From Verrucomicrobiota bacterium (GTDB lineage Bacteria; Verrucomicrobiota; Verrucomicrobiia; Limisphaerales; UBA1096): a stretch of 20,724 nucleotides of DNA. Positions 13,195 to 20,605 of this stretch are shown here, one piece after another (positions within the stretch are counted from its first letter, which is position 1; each line of letters opens with the position of its first letter). The position numbers were made by a program, and so were the translations under genes. Under the pieces are notes generated by a model. It was not told the DNA's origin. It made no database searches and saw nothing but the letters and a program-made list of their open reading frames with translations. The stretch is taken from positions 1-20,724 of the forward strand of contig JASLKI010000010.1 in the NCBI GenBank assembly GCA_030747575.1, read 5' to 3'.

Positions 13195-15555
13195 GTGCCG
13201 TCTTTTTTTGTGAGTCCGTTCATTCCGTTGAATTTCCGCCGCCTGGCCGAGGCGACCGTTTTGGTCGGCGCGTTGGCTGTCGACTTGGCCAATACCGAGG
13301 CGGTGGGGATCGATTTCAATCGGGACATCCGGCCGGTACTTTCTGAGAACTGTTTCCAATGCCACGGACCGGACGCGGCCAAGCGCAAGACCGGTCTGCG
13401 TCTTGACACGAGCGAGGGCGCGACCGAGGCGCGCGACGGCGTGCGGGCAATCGATCTGGCGGATTTGGCCAAGAGCGAGCTGCTGGCGCGCATCACGGCC
13501 ACCGACCCCGACACGCGGATGCCGCCGCCGGAGGCGAACAGTCGCCTGACCCCGGAGCAGGTGACGCTGCTGAGCGAATGGGTCAAGGCCGGCGGCGAGT
13601 ACGACCGGCATTGGGCGTTTAAAAAACCGGTTCGCCAGCTGCTGCCCAGCTTGGCGGCCAACCGGCGCGCGTGGGCGAAAAACGCGGTCGATGTTTTCAT
13701 CGCCGCCAAGCAGGCGGAGGCGAGTGTCATGCCGTCGCCGCAGGCGGCCAAGGCGACGCTGCTGCGCCGCGTGAGTCTCGACCTGACCGGCCTGCCGCCG
13801 TCCCCGGTGCAGATCGCTGCGTTTGTCGCGGACACAAGTCCGGACGCGTTCGAAAAGGTGGTGGACGGGTTGCTGCAGTCGCCGCACTATGGCGAGCGCT
13901 TGGGGCGCCACTGGCTGGACACGGCGCGCTACGCCGACTCCGACGGCTACAGTCACGACGCAGGTCGGTCGATGTGGCCGTACCGCGACTGGGTGATCGA
14001 TGCAACGAACCGAGATGTGTCGTTTGACCGGTTTGTCATCGAGCAGCTCGCCGGCGACATGCTGCCCGACGCCACGCTACCCCAGCGCATCGCCACCGGG
14101 TTTCACCGCAACACTCAGATTAACACCGAGGGCGGTGTGGATAAGGAGCAGTTTCGCGTCGACTCGATTTTTGACCGCATCGCCACTACGGGCGAGGTGA
14201 TGTTTGGTCTGACGCTTGGCTGTGCGCAGTGCCACGATCACAAGTTCGACCCCATTTCGCAAGTCGAGTATTATCGGTTGTTTGCCTTTTTCAACAATGC
14301 CGACGAGCCGCGCATCGAGGCGCCGACGGCCGAAGTCCTCGCGAGGCGCGCCGAGCACGGCGCGCGTGTGAAGCAGCTCGAGACTGAGTTGAGCGCCTTG
14401 GCCAAGGAGGATGCCAAGCGCAAGCCGCTCGAGGCCAGCCTGGCCAAGCTTAAAAAGGCGCGGCCAAGCGCAGCGACGACTTTGGTGATGGCCAAGCGCG
14501 GAAAGCCGCGCACGACTCGCCGGTTTGTGCAGGGCGATTTCACCCGTCCGGCCGAGGAGATGCAGCCGGGGACGCCGTCTGTGTTGCACCGCCTGGCCCA
14601 GCCGGACGGGGACCGGCTCGACTTCGCCCGCTGGGTTGCCGATCGCAACAACCCGCTCCTGGCGCGCGTGGCCGTCAATCGCATGTGGCAGCACTTTTTC
14701 GGGCGCGGTATCGTGCAGACGGAGAACGACTTTGGCTCGCAGGGCATCCCTCCGACGCATCCCAAGCTGCTTGACTGGCTGGCGGTAGAGTTCATGGAGA
14801 ACGGCTGGAGCCAAAAACAGATTCACCGACTAATCGTCACTTCGGCAACGTACCGGCAGGTATCACTGCGCCGTGCGGATTTGGAGCGCGTTGACCCGTA
14901 CAACAAGTGGCTCGGCAGGCAGGCGCGGTTCCGCCTGGACGCCGAAGTGGTGCGCGATTTGGCGCTGGCCTCGAGCGGTTTGCTCAGCGCGAAGATGGGC
15001 GGGCCGGGCGTGTTCCCGCCGCAACCGGAGGGCTGCATGGATCTTGGCCAGCATCGAAAAACCTGGAAGGCCAGTAGCGGCGAGGATCGTTTCCGCCGCG
15101 CCGCGTACACGTACCGCTGGCGAAACACACCGCACCCGGCTCTGAAGGTATTCGACGCCCCGGCCGGGCTGGCCGCGTGCACGCGCCGCATCCGCTCGAA
15201 CACACCGCTGCAGGCACTGACGCTGATGAACGACCCAGCGTTCGTTGAGTTGGCGGTCGGCTTGGCTAGGCGGCTCATGGCGGAGGCTGACAGTGCGGCG
15301 AATCGCATCCGGCTCGGCTTCCAGCTTTGTCTCGGGCGCGAGCCGGACGCCGAGGAGTTGCGACTGCTCACCGGCCTGGTCGAGAGCCAGCGCAGCGAGT
15401 TTACCGTGCAATCCGCCGAGGCCAAGGCGGTGGTGGCCAAGGCCAAGCTGCTTGGCCAAGCGACGCAGCCGGCCGGCGGCGATACAGAGTTCGCGGCGTG
15501 GACCATGGCGGCGCGCGTGCTGCTGAACCTTGACGAAACGATTACCCGCGAATGA
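13195..15555 (+). CDS. PSCyt1-DUF1549-DUF1553 (planctomycete-type cytochrome c domain) protein
   Basis: From the GTG at 13195 the protein has 786 residues. A weak signal segment (FRRLAEATVLVGALAVDLANTEA) precedes a PSCyt1 cytochrome domain: 'IDFNRDIRPVLSENCFQCHGPDAAKRKTGLRLD', with CFQCH (residues 53-57) as haem-binding CxxCH and 'TRMPPP' as likely distal Met region. DUF1549 follows ('LLRRVSLDLTGLPPSP...ERLGRHWLDTARYADSDGYSHDAGR...'), ending in a second CxxCH (CAQCHDHKFDP). Next comes a short charged coiled-coil linker rich in LAK/AKR, then DUF1553 ('RLDFARWVADRNNPLLARVAVNRMWQHFFGRGIVQTENDFG...'). This family is hugely expanded in PVC bacteria and its function is unproven. The frame is open from 13024, overlapping the upstream gene; GTG 13195 or 13210 are preferred because they give the usual N-terminus. 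The stop overlaps the DUF1501 start. Confidence 0.9.
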   Translation: MPSFFVSPFIPLNFRRLAEATVLVGALAVDLANTEAVGIDFNRDIRPVLSENCFQCHGPDAAKRKTGLRLDTSEGATEARDGVRAIDLADLAKSELLARITATDPDTRMPPPEANSRLTPEQVTLLSEWVKAGGEYDRHWAFKKPVRQLLPSLAANRRAWAKNAVDVFIAAKQAEASVMPSPQAAKATLLRRVSLDLTGLPPSPVQIAAFVADTSPDAFEKVVDGLLQSPHYGERLGRHWLDTARYADSDGYSHDAGRSMWPYRDWVIDATNRDVSFDRFVIEQLAGDMLPDATLPQRIATGFHRNTQINTEGGVDKEQFRVDSIFDRIATTGEVMFGLTLGCAQCHDHKFDPISQVEYYRLFAFFNNADEPRIEAPTAEVLARRAEHGARVKQLETELSALAKEDAKRKPLEASLAKLKKARPSAATTLVMAKRGKPRTTRRFVQGDFTRPAEEMQPGTPSVLHRLAQPDGDRLDFARWVADRNNPLLARVAVNRMWQHFFGRGIVQTENDFGSQGIPPTHPKLLDWLAVEFMENGWSQKQIHRLIVTSATYRQVSLRRADLERVDPYNKWLGRQARFRLDAEVVRDLALASSGLLSAKMGGPGVFPPQPEGCMDLGQHRKTWKASSGEDRFRRAAYTYRWRNTPHPALKVFDAPAGLAACTRRIRSNTPLQALTLMNDPAFVELAVGLARRLMAEADSAANRIRLGFQLCLGREPDAEELRLLTGLVESQRSEFTVQSAEAKAVVAKAKLLGQATQPAGGDTEFAAWTMAARVLLNLDETITRE
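14396..14498. repeat. Cluster of iterated-motif copies in the DUF1549/DUF1553 linker
   Basis: Within about 100 nt lie CCTTGGCCAAGG (14396-14407), TGGCCAAGC (14441-14449), GGCCAAGCG (14462-14470) and GGCCAAGCG (14490-14498), with ATGCCAAGCGC as a near miss at 14411-14421. They fall in two reading frames: A-L-A-K, S-L-A-K and M-A-K-R share one, and R-P-S-A uses another. Confidence 0.75.
15450..15462. repeat. Near-complete palindrome copy GCTTGGCCAAGCG
   Basis: This 13-of-14 match to the iterated palindrome encodes L-G-Q-A near the C-terminus of the DUF1549/1553 protein. It follows two GGCCAAGG/GGCCAAGC near-copies at 15435-15448. Confidence 0.75.
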
Positions 15556-17015
15556 TGAACGATTTAATGGGCAGCCAGGCGCAACAAATGGATTTGCAAC
15601 AGTTCACCAGGCGGCATTTTTTCAGCCAATGCTCGATCGGCCTGGGCTCGATCGCGCTGGGCTCGCTGCTTGGAGACGACTTGGCCAAGGCGGCGCGCGC
15701 GAACCCGTTTCAGCCTGGCAAGCCGCACTTCCAGCCAAGGGCCAAGAATGTCATATACATGTTCATGGCGGGGGGGCCGTCGCAGTTGGAGTTGTTCGAC
15801 TGGAAACCGGAACTGGCCCGGCGCAGCGGCGACAACATCCCCGAGTCGTTCATCAGGGGCAAGCGGTTTGCCTTCATGAACAGCACGTTCAAGGACCAAA
15901 AAAAGCTGCTTGGCCCGGTGAAACAATTCAGGCAGCACGGGCAGGCTGGCATGTGGTTCAGCGACAACATCCCGCACATCGGCGGCATCGCCGACGAGAT
16001 GACAATGTTCCGCACCTGCAAGACAAACCTGTTCAACCACGCGCCGGCCAAGCTGTTCATGAACACTGGCACCGGGATTTTTGGGCGGCCGAGCATGGGC
16101 TCATGGGTGACGTACGGCATCGGCAGCGAGACGCAAAGCTTGCCGGGGTTCGTGGTGCTGCACTCTGGTTCGCGCGGTCCGCGCGGCGGGGCGGCAAACT
16201 GGGCTAGTGGCTTTTTGCCGACGACATATCAGGGGGTGCCGCTGCGGGGCTCGGGCGATCCAATCCTGAATCTGGCCAACCCGGCCGGCGTCAGCGCCAG
16301 GCGCCAGCGCGCCTCGATCGACGCCATCAACAAACTCAACCTAAAGCGCCTAGTGGCGACCGGTGATCCCGAGATCAACACGCGCATCGCCTCGTACGAG
16401 ATGGCGTACCGCATGCAGTCCAGCGCGCCGGAGTTGATGGATATCTCCGGCGAGTCCAAGGCGACGCTTGACCTGTACGGCGTCGAGCAAGGCAAACCAA
16501 GCTACGCCAACAACTGCCTCTTGGCGCGGCGCCTCGTGCAGCGCGGCACGCGGTTTGTGCAGTTGTACCATACGAACTGGGACAGCCACGGCGGCCCGGG
16601 TGAGACCCTCACCAAGGACTTCGACAAGGTGACACACGAAGTCGACCAGGCCAGTGCGGCGCTCGTGAAGGATCTCAAGGCGCACGGGATGCTCGACGAC
16701 ACGCTGGTGATATGGGGCGGCGAGTTTGGCCGCACGCCGATGAGCGAGGCGCGGCAAACGGCGGGGCGTAACCATCACATCGACGCGTTCACCATGTGGA
16801 TGGCCGGGGGCGGCATCAAGCCCGGCAATATCGTCGGCGCGACGGATGAGTTCGGGTTCGGCGCGATCGATCAAGAGTGCCACGTGCACGACCTGCACGC
16901 GACCGTGCTGCACCAGCTCGGGCTGGATCACAAGCGGTTGACCTTCCGTTTTCAGGGCCGCGACTTCCGGTTGACCGACGTTCACGGCAACGTGATTCAG
17001 GACGCGCTGGGGTAG
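15552..17015 (+). CDS. DUF1501 protein, Tat-exported, partner of the DUF1549/1553 protein
   Basis: The 487-residue product begins with a twin-arginine leader (TRRHFFSQCSIGLGSIALGSLL, residues 19-40). It then carries the whole DUF1501 domain, which belongs to the alkaline phosphatase/sulfatase-like fold: 'KNVIYMFMAGGPSQLELFDWKPEL', 'MWFSDNIPHIGGIADEMTMFRTCKTNLFNHAPAKLFMNTG', 'RPSMGSWVTYGIGSE', 'ARRLVQRGTRFVQLYHTNWDSHGG', 'DDTLVIWGGEFGRTPMSE', 'GRNHHIDAFTMWMAGGGIKPG' and the terminal 'VHDLHATVLHQLGLDHKRLTFRFQGRDFRLTDVHG'. The Asp, His and Glu residues in these blocks look like metal ligands, but no activity is established. ATG 15552 overlaps the TGA of the preceding gene, and this two-gene order is the rule in Planctomycetes and Verrucomicrobia, so a joint exported function is likely. 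Confidence 0.93.
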   Translation: MMNDLMGSQAQQMDLQQFTRRHFFSQCSIGLGSIALGSLLGDDLAKAARANPFQPGKPHFQPRAKNVIYMFMAGGPSQLELFDWKPELARRSGDNIPESFIRGKRFAFMNSTFKDQKKLLGPVKQFRQHGQAGMWFSDNIPHIGGIADEMTMFRTCKTNLFNHAPAKLFMNTGTGIFGRPSMGSWVTYGIGSETQSLPGFVVLHSGSRGPRGGAANWASGFLPTTYQGVPLRGSGDPILNLANPAGVSARRQRASIDAINKLNLKRLVATGDPEINTRIASYEMAYRMQSSAPELMDISGESKATLDLYGVEQGKPSYANNCLLARRLVQRGTRFVQLYHTNWDSHGGPGETLTKDFDKVTHEVDQASAALVKDLKAHGMLDDTLVIWGGEFGRTPMSEARQTAGRNHHIDAFTMWMAGGGIKPGNIVGATDEFGFGAIDQECHVHDLHATVLHQLGLDHKRLTFRFQGRDFRLTDVHGNVIQDALG

Positions 17016-17141
17016 GGGCGGTATTAACTTTTCCGACGGCCAAGTGGTGGTTTTTTCTTAACCATTTATCTCGGAATAGTGTTTGATCTATGTTCGGGTT
17101 GGTTGGACGGCGAGTTGGCCTGCGACCTTGTAACGAGTAGA

Positions 17142-17849
17142 ATGGTGAAAAATGGAGGAAAGTTGGTATTGGCAGTGGCTGCCTTGGGCGTGCTCACGCT
17201 GTCCGCCGAGATTGTGTGGTCGGCCGAGAACGAGAACCCGTATTTCACCATCAGTGACCGCAATGCGTTTGACCTCACAAGCGAGCCGCCACCCACCCGC
17301 GAAACCGCCCCGCCCGAGCCGCCGAGAAGTGAGGATATCATGCTCACCGGTATTTATCTGCAAAAGGGTGTGGAACGCGCGGCATTGGCACGGGTCGATA
17401 CCAAGAAAAAGGCCGAGCCCCCCACATACCTGCAATTGGCGGCCGGCGAAAAAAAGGATGGCATCGAGATCGTCTCCATCGACAAGGCGACGGGAAAAGT
17501 TACTATCAAGGAATTCGGTGAACTCCGCAGCCTGAGTTTCAAGGAAAACACCTTCAAGACATCAGTGGCCAAGGCACCACGGACTTCATCGAGAAGTTCA
17601 TCCAGTGCTGCCGCCAAGAAGGTGGCCGAGATCAAGAAGGCCGCCGATAAGAAGGCTGCCGATAAGAAACGAGCCGAGGAGGCCGCCCGGCGCTCAAGAG
17701 GCGGTAGCGAACGATCATCGCGGGATGAGTTGCGGGAGCGATTTGCCAACATGTCGGATGCAGATCGGCAAAAGTACGCGCAACAGATGCGCGAACGTTA
17801 TAGTAGCCAGAGTCGGGGAGGCGACGACCGTCGCGGGCGCGGACGGTAG
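17142..17849 (+). CDS. Secreted GspC/PilP-like protein with charged C-terminal tail
   Basis: From the ATG at 17142 the product has 235 residues. A signal or membrane segment (KLVLAVAALGVLTLSAEIVW) is followed by 'ENPYFTISDRNAFDLTSEPPP', a Pro-rich linker, and a small beta domain: 'EDIMLTGIYLQKGVERAALARVD...PTYLQLAAGEKKDGIEIVSIDKATGKVTIKEFGELRSLSFKEN'. The RNAF-L-P-rich-LTGI-RAAL pattern recalls the periplasmic homology region of GspC and the PilP domain of secretion and pilus systems. I regard that as an inference from pattern. The last 90 residues are Ser/Ala/Lys/Arg-rich with a likely helix (AAAKKVAEIKKAADKKAADK) and a 'RERFANMSDADRQKYAQQMRERY' segment. An upstream GTG at 17079 is open, but only the 17142 start gives a normal signal sequence. 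No other secretion gene lies beside it. Confidence 0.65.
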   Translation: MVKNGGKLVLAVAALGVLTLSAEIVWSAENENPYFTISDRNAFDLTSEPPPTRETAPPEPPRSEDIMLTGIYLQKGVERAALARVDTKKKAEPPTYLQLAAGEKKDGIEIVSIDKATGKVTIKEFGELRSLSFKENTFKTSVAKAPRTSSRSSSSAAAKKVAEIKKAADKKAADKKRAEEAARRSRGGSERSSRDELRERFANMSDADRQKYAQQMRERYSSQSRGGDDRRGRGR

Positions 17850-17880
17850 GATTCCCTTTAATCCTCCACCGGCCAAGCTA

Positions 17881-17911
17881 TAAAAAAAGCGGAGCCGTTT
17901 GGCTCCGCTTT
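17881..17911 (-). terminator. Intrinsic terminator of hsp20
   Basis: The stem is 11 bp and perfect: AAAGCGGAGCC (17886-17896) and GGCTCCGCTTT (17901-17911), with loop GTTT. On the minus strand it is followed by a run of seven T, 28 nt past the hsp20 stop codon, so it terminates hsp20. On the plus strand the T-run is shorter, and it could weakly end the GspC-like transcript too. Confidence 0.85.
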
Positions 17912-17938
17912 GGGGATTATCCAGATAATCAATCCGGA

Positions 17939-18379
17939 TTATTCCGCGATGGAAACTTCGTAAGGCTTGCTGGCCTCGACTTTCGGCAACTCGACCTTGA
18001 GCATGCCGTTCCTGAACTCGGCCTTTATCTTGCTGGTCTCAACGCCGCTGCCCAGTTGAAACGAGCGGCTGAACTTGCCGTAAGCCCGCTCGTAGCGGTG
18101 GGCAAACTCATTGCTCGCGCTTTGCTCATTCTTGCGTTCGCCGGTCAACGTCAGCACGCCTTCCTCCGCCGTCAGGTTCACATCGGCCTTGGTCAGGCCG
18201 GGCAGGTCGGCGGTCAGAGTGTAGGCGCCGGGCGACTCCACGATGTCCACCGCCGGGCTCCACGCGTCGGTTTGGGTGGTCTTGGCCGAGGTGCCTAACG
18301 AGTCGTTGAATAGACTGCCAAACACATCCTCGAATACCGTCAGCGGGTTTCCATTTCTTCTCGTATAAGTCATCATCAT
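17939..18379 (-). CDS. Small heat shock protein, Hsp20/alpha-crystallin family
   Basis: The 146-residue protein is an ATP-independent holdase that forms large oligomers and binds unfolding proteins in the cytoplasm. The N-terminal arm has 'NPLTVFEDVFGSLFND'. The alpha-crystallin domain runs from about residue 40 ('WSPAVDIVESPGAYTLTADLPGLTKADVNLTAEEGVLTLTGERK') to about 133 ('FQLGSGVETSKIKAEFRNGMLKVELPKVE'), with the A-x-x-x-n-G-v-L signature (AEFRNGML). The tail holds a V-x-I contact motif (EVSIAE). Three ATG codons occur in tandem; AGGA lies a few bases upstream of the first, so the start at 18379 is reasonable. It is monocistronic, with a sigma-54-type promoter at 18435-18451 and a strong terminator at 17881-17911. 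Confidence 0.95.
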   Translation of the reverse strand: MMMTYTRRNGNPLTVFEDVFGSLFNDSLGTSAKTTQTDAWSPAVDIVESPGAYTLTADLPGLTKADVNLTAEEGVLTLTGERKNEQSASNEFAHRYERAYGKFSRSFQLGSGVETSKIKAEFRNGMLKVELPKVEASKPYEVSIAE

Positions 18380-18434
18380 TTTTTCCTTTCTATTTTAGGG
18401 TTACGGTTTCTATCGAACCAACTACCCAACTTAA

Positions 18435-18451
18435 TGCAAACCGCGTGCCAA
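18435..18451 (-). promoter_or_regulatory. Sigma-54 (RpoN) promoter of hsp20
   Basis: Read on the minus strand the sequence is TTGGCACGCGGTTTGCA, which matches the -24/-12 consensus TGGCACG-N4-TTGCA at every conserved base. The spacing is right, and the predicted start near 18424 gives a leader of about 45 nt with a purine-rich ribosome site before ATG 18379. Expression would therefore need an enhancer-binding activator. A candidate upstream site pair is GATACGAGCT (18454-18463) and AGCTCGATAT (18534-18543), an imperfect inverted repeat. Confidence 0.7.
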
Positions 18452-18636
18452 TCGATACGAGCTAAAAATGGTCAAAAAATTCGTTTATTAATGAAAAAAA
18501 GCAATAAAGGGACATAGTGGCACAGTATAAATAAGCTCGATATAGAGACAATTTGACCCTATTCACCCGCTTTGTCAAGCGGCCAACGTGGCCTTTACTT
18601 TACAGGGTTACGGGTGCGTGCGCATGGTTTGGCGCC
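18452..18636. other. AT-rich divergent region between hsp20 and the permease operon
   Basis: Upstream of the hsp20 promoter lie A/T tracts and a TATAAAT at 18526-18532 that could be the -10 of the rightward permease operon, without a convincing -35. An in-frame TTG at 18553 could extend the permease but would add an atypical N-terminus. Nothing else is evident. Confidence 0.4.
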
Positions 18637-19605
18637 GTGAGCTTGGCTTATTTCCTGAGGCGTGTGGCGATGTTGGTGCCGTTGGTGCTCGTGATCAGCT
18701 TCCTCGCGTTTTGTCTCGTGCGTGTCGCTCCGGGCGGGCCGTTTGACAAGGAGCGCGCCCCGGCCTCGCCGGACATCGAGCGCAACCTCAAGGCCAAGTA
18801 CCACCTCGACGAGCCGTTGTGGCAGCAGTACCTGCGATTTGTCGGCATCGGTTTTGAAAAACGCGACGGCGAGTGGCGGGCATTCGAGGGAGGCTTGGTG
18901 CGGGGCGACTTCGGGCCGTCGCTGAAGTATCGCAACCACTCGGTCAACGACATCATCGCGCAGGGCTTGCCGGTGTCATTGTCGCTGGGGCTGTTGTCGT
19001 TCTGCTTTGCGCTAGGCATCGGGATTCCGCTGGGCGTGTGGACGGCGATTCGCCGGGGGCGCTGGCAGGATCATGTCGGCAGTTTTTTTTCCATTCTCGC
19101 GGTTTGCATCCCGGCGTTTGTGCTGGGGCCGGTGCTGATTGTCTTGCTGGGGATTCGGTGGCCGGTGTTCCCGGTGGGACTTTGGGGCGGCCCGTGGCAC
19201 GTGATCCTTCCGGCGGTCACGCTCGGCACCTACTTCGCCGGAAAAGTTTCGCGGTTGGCCCGGGAGGGGATGAGCCAGGCGTTGCAGTCGGACTTCATCA
19301 CCACGGCGCGGGCCAAGGGCGTGGGAGAGACGACGATCGTGTTGCGGCATGCGCTGCGCGAAGGACTGCTGCCGGTGGTGACGTATAGCGGGCCGCTGCT
19401 GGCCGACCTGTTGGTGGGATCGTTCGTAGTGGAAAACCTGTTTCAGGTTCCCGGCATCGGGGTGTTCCTCGTGAACAGTTCGATCAACCGCGATTACACG
19501 ATGGTGGTCGGGCTGGTGATTTTATATTCCGTGATGTTGCTGACACTGAACTTGGCGGTCGATGCCGTCTACGGCTTGCTGGATAAGCGTGTGAAATATG
19601 GCTGA
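18637..19605 (+). CDS. ABC transporter permease, OppB/DppB family
   Basis: From the GTG at 18637 the product has 322 residues and the normal OppB layout. The conserved N-terminus 'LAYFLRRVAMLVPLVLVISFLAFCLVRVAPGGPFD' holds the first membrane helix, followed by a periplasmic segment ('YHLDEPLWQQYLRFVGIGF...GDFGPSLKYRNHSVNDIIAQGLPVSLSLG') and five more helices. The EAA loop that contacts the ATPase is 'REGMSQALQSDFITTARAKGVGETTIVLRHALREGLLPVVTY'. It would import oligopeptides or other solutes as a heterodimer with the next gene's product. The frame extends back to TTG 18553, but that adds 28 residues not seen in the family. The next ATG overlaps this stop by 8 nt. No ATPase or binding-protein gene is in the window. 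Confidence 0.93.
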   Translation: MSLAYFLRRVAMLVPLVLVISFLAFCLVRVAPGGPFDKERAPASPDIERNLKAKYHLDEPLWQQYLRFVGIGFEKRDGEWRAFEGGLVRGDFGPSLKYRNHSVNDIIAQGLPVSLSLGLLSFCFALGIGIPLGVWTAIRRGRWQDHVGSFFSILAVCIPAFVLGPVLIVLLGIRWPVFPVGLWGGPWHVILPAVTLGTYFAGKVSRLAREGMSQALQSDFITTARAKGVGETTIVLRHALREGLLPVVTYSGPLLADLLVGSFVVENLFQVPGIGVFLVNSSINRDYTMVVGLVILYSVMLLTLNLAVDAVYGLLDKRVKYG

Positions 19606-20557
19606 GGCAACACATCAACCCGGCCAAGCGCTTGGCCAAGCGCAGGAAACCGGCGAGTCGCCGAACCGCCGCGCCTGGCTGCGGTTCCGCGACAACCGTC
19701 CTGCGGTGGTGGCGTCGGTGTTTCTGCTTGGCCTGCTGGTGCTGGCGCTGGCTTGGCCGCTGGTCTCGAGCCAAGGCGATGTGCACAGCGAGGCTCAATT
19801 CGCCGCGCCAAGCGCCGGGCATTGGTTTGGCACCGACGTGCACGGGCGCGACCTGTTCGGGCGCGTGCTGGCTGGGGCCCGGATTTCGCTGATCGTCGGC
19901 TTCGTCGGCGCGCTGGTCAGCCTGGTAATCGGCGTGCTGTGGGGTGCGACTGCTGGCCTGCTCGGCGGTCGCTGGGACAACTTGATGATGCGCACGGTGG
20001 ACGTGCTCTACTCGCTGCCGTCGATCATTTTTGTAATCGTGATCATCACGACGCTGGAGGGGGTGTTGCAGGGCTGGCTGCAATCGGCGTTCGGCGGTGG
20101 CAGCGGCGAGACGGCGCGGATGCTGTTGCTCTACGCCGGCCTAGGCGCGGTGTCGTGGCTGACGATGGCTCGCATCGTGCGCGGGCAGGTGTTGGCGTTG
20201 CGCGAGCGGCAATTTGTCGAGGCGGCGCGGTCCCTTGGCCTCGGCACGTGTACGATCTTGTGGCGGCATATCCTGCCGAACGTCGTCGGGGTGGTGATTG
20301 TTTACCTGACGCTGACGCTGCCGGCGGTGGTGCTGTACGAGTCGTTCCTGAGCTACCTCGGCTTGGGCATCCAGCCGCCGCGAGCGAGCCTGGGGTCGCT
20401 GATCGCGGAGGGCGCGGCGCAGATCAACCCGGTGCGAATTTACTGGTGGATGATCGTGTACCCGGCCGGCTGCCTGGCAGCGATGCTGATGGCGCTCAAC
20501 TTCCTCGGCGACGGTCTACGGGATGTGTTCGACCCCAAGGCTGACAAGGATCTTTGA
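19598..20557 (+). CDS. ABC transporter permease, OppC/DppC family
   Basis: The 319-residue protein is the second membrane subunit. It has a long cytoplasmic N-terminal arm of about 40 residues, a first helix 'VVASVFLLGLLVLALAWPLV', then the family hallmark 'HWFGTDVHGRDLFGRVLAGARISLIVGFVGALVSLVIGVLWGATAGLLGG'. The EAA loop is 'LALRERQFVEAARSLGLGTCTILWRHILPNVVGVVIVY', and the C-terminus 'YWWMIVYPAGCLAAMLMALNFLGDGLRDVFDPK' is typical of OppC. The ATG lies inside the end of the OppB-like gene (8-nt overlap). The N-terminal arm is partly encoded by a tandem of the iterated motif (PGQALGQA, 19622-19642), in a part of the protein that is variable among homologues. The substrate is undetermined. Confidence 0.94.
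   Translation: MAEATHQPGQALGQAQETGESPNRRAWLRFRDNRPAVVASVFLLGLLVLALAWPLVSSQGDVHSEAQFAAPSAGHWFGTDVHGRDLFGRVLAGARISLIVGFVGALVSLVIGVLWGATAGLLGGRWDNLMMRTVDVLYSLPSIIFVIVIITTLEGVLQGWLQSAFGGGSGETARMLLLYAGLGAVSWLTMARIVRGQVLALRERQFVEAARSLGLGTCTILWRHILPNVVGVVIVYLTLTLPAVVLYESFLSYLGLGIQPPRASLGSLIAEGAAQINPVRIYWWMIVYPAGCLAAMLMALNFLGDGLRDVFDPKADKDL
19622..19642. repeat. Tandem of the iterated motif: 9-mer plus full 14-bp palindrome
   Basis: GGCCAAGCG (19622-19630) overlaps the complete palindrome CGCTTGGCCAAGCG (19629-19642), giving three oriented 9-mers in 21 bp with a 12-bp period (GGCCAAGCGCTT). It is coding (G-Q-A-L-G-Q-A) at the start of the OppC-like gene. Confidence 0.85.
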
Positions 20558-20605
20558 GCGGCCAAGCGCTTTTTGTTGTGTGGGGTCGCGGAGAAAAAGG
20601 AAAAA
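20558..20605. other. Convergent gap between oppC-like gene and tRNA-Pro, with motif and T-rich tracts
   Basis: Two bases after the permease TGA comes GCGGCCAAGCGCTTTTTG, with an exact motif copy at 20560-20568. AGCG-GCCAAG-CGCT followed by TTTT makes a short 4-bp stem that could act as a weak terminator. On the minus strand the tRNA 3' end is followed by TTTTTCCTTTTTCTCC, a T-rich stretch without a hairpin. Confidence 0.4.

Noticed and set aside
15530..16207. 225-residue frame overlapping the DUF1501 start
   Set aside because: It is an off-frame reading of a clearly conserved DUF1501 gene, with no recognisable domain.
18380..18552. CIRCE (HrcA) operator for hsp20
   Set aside because: No TTAGCACTC-N9-GAGTGCTAA-like sequence was found upstream of hsp20.
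18553..18636. TTG start adding 28 residues to the OppB-like permease
   Set aside because: OppB proteins begin with the 'YFLRRV' helix; the added residues have no counterpart and no ribosome site is visible.
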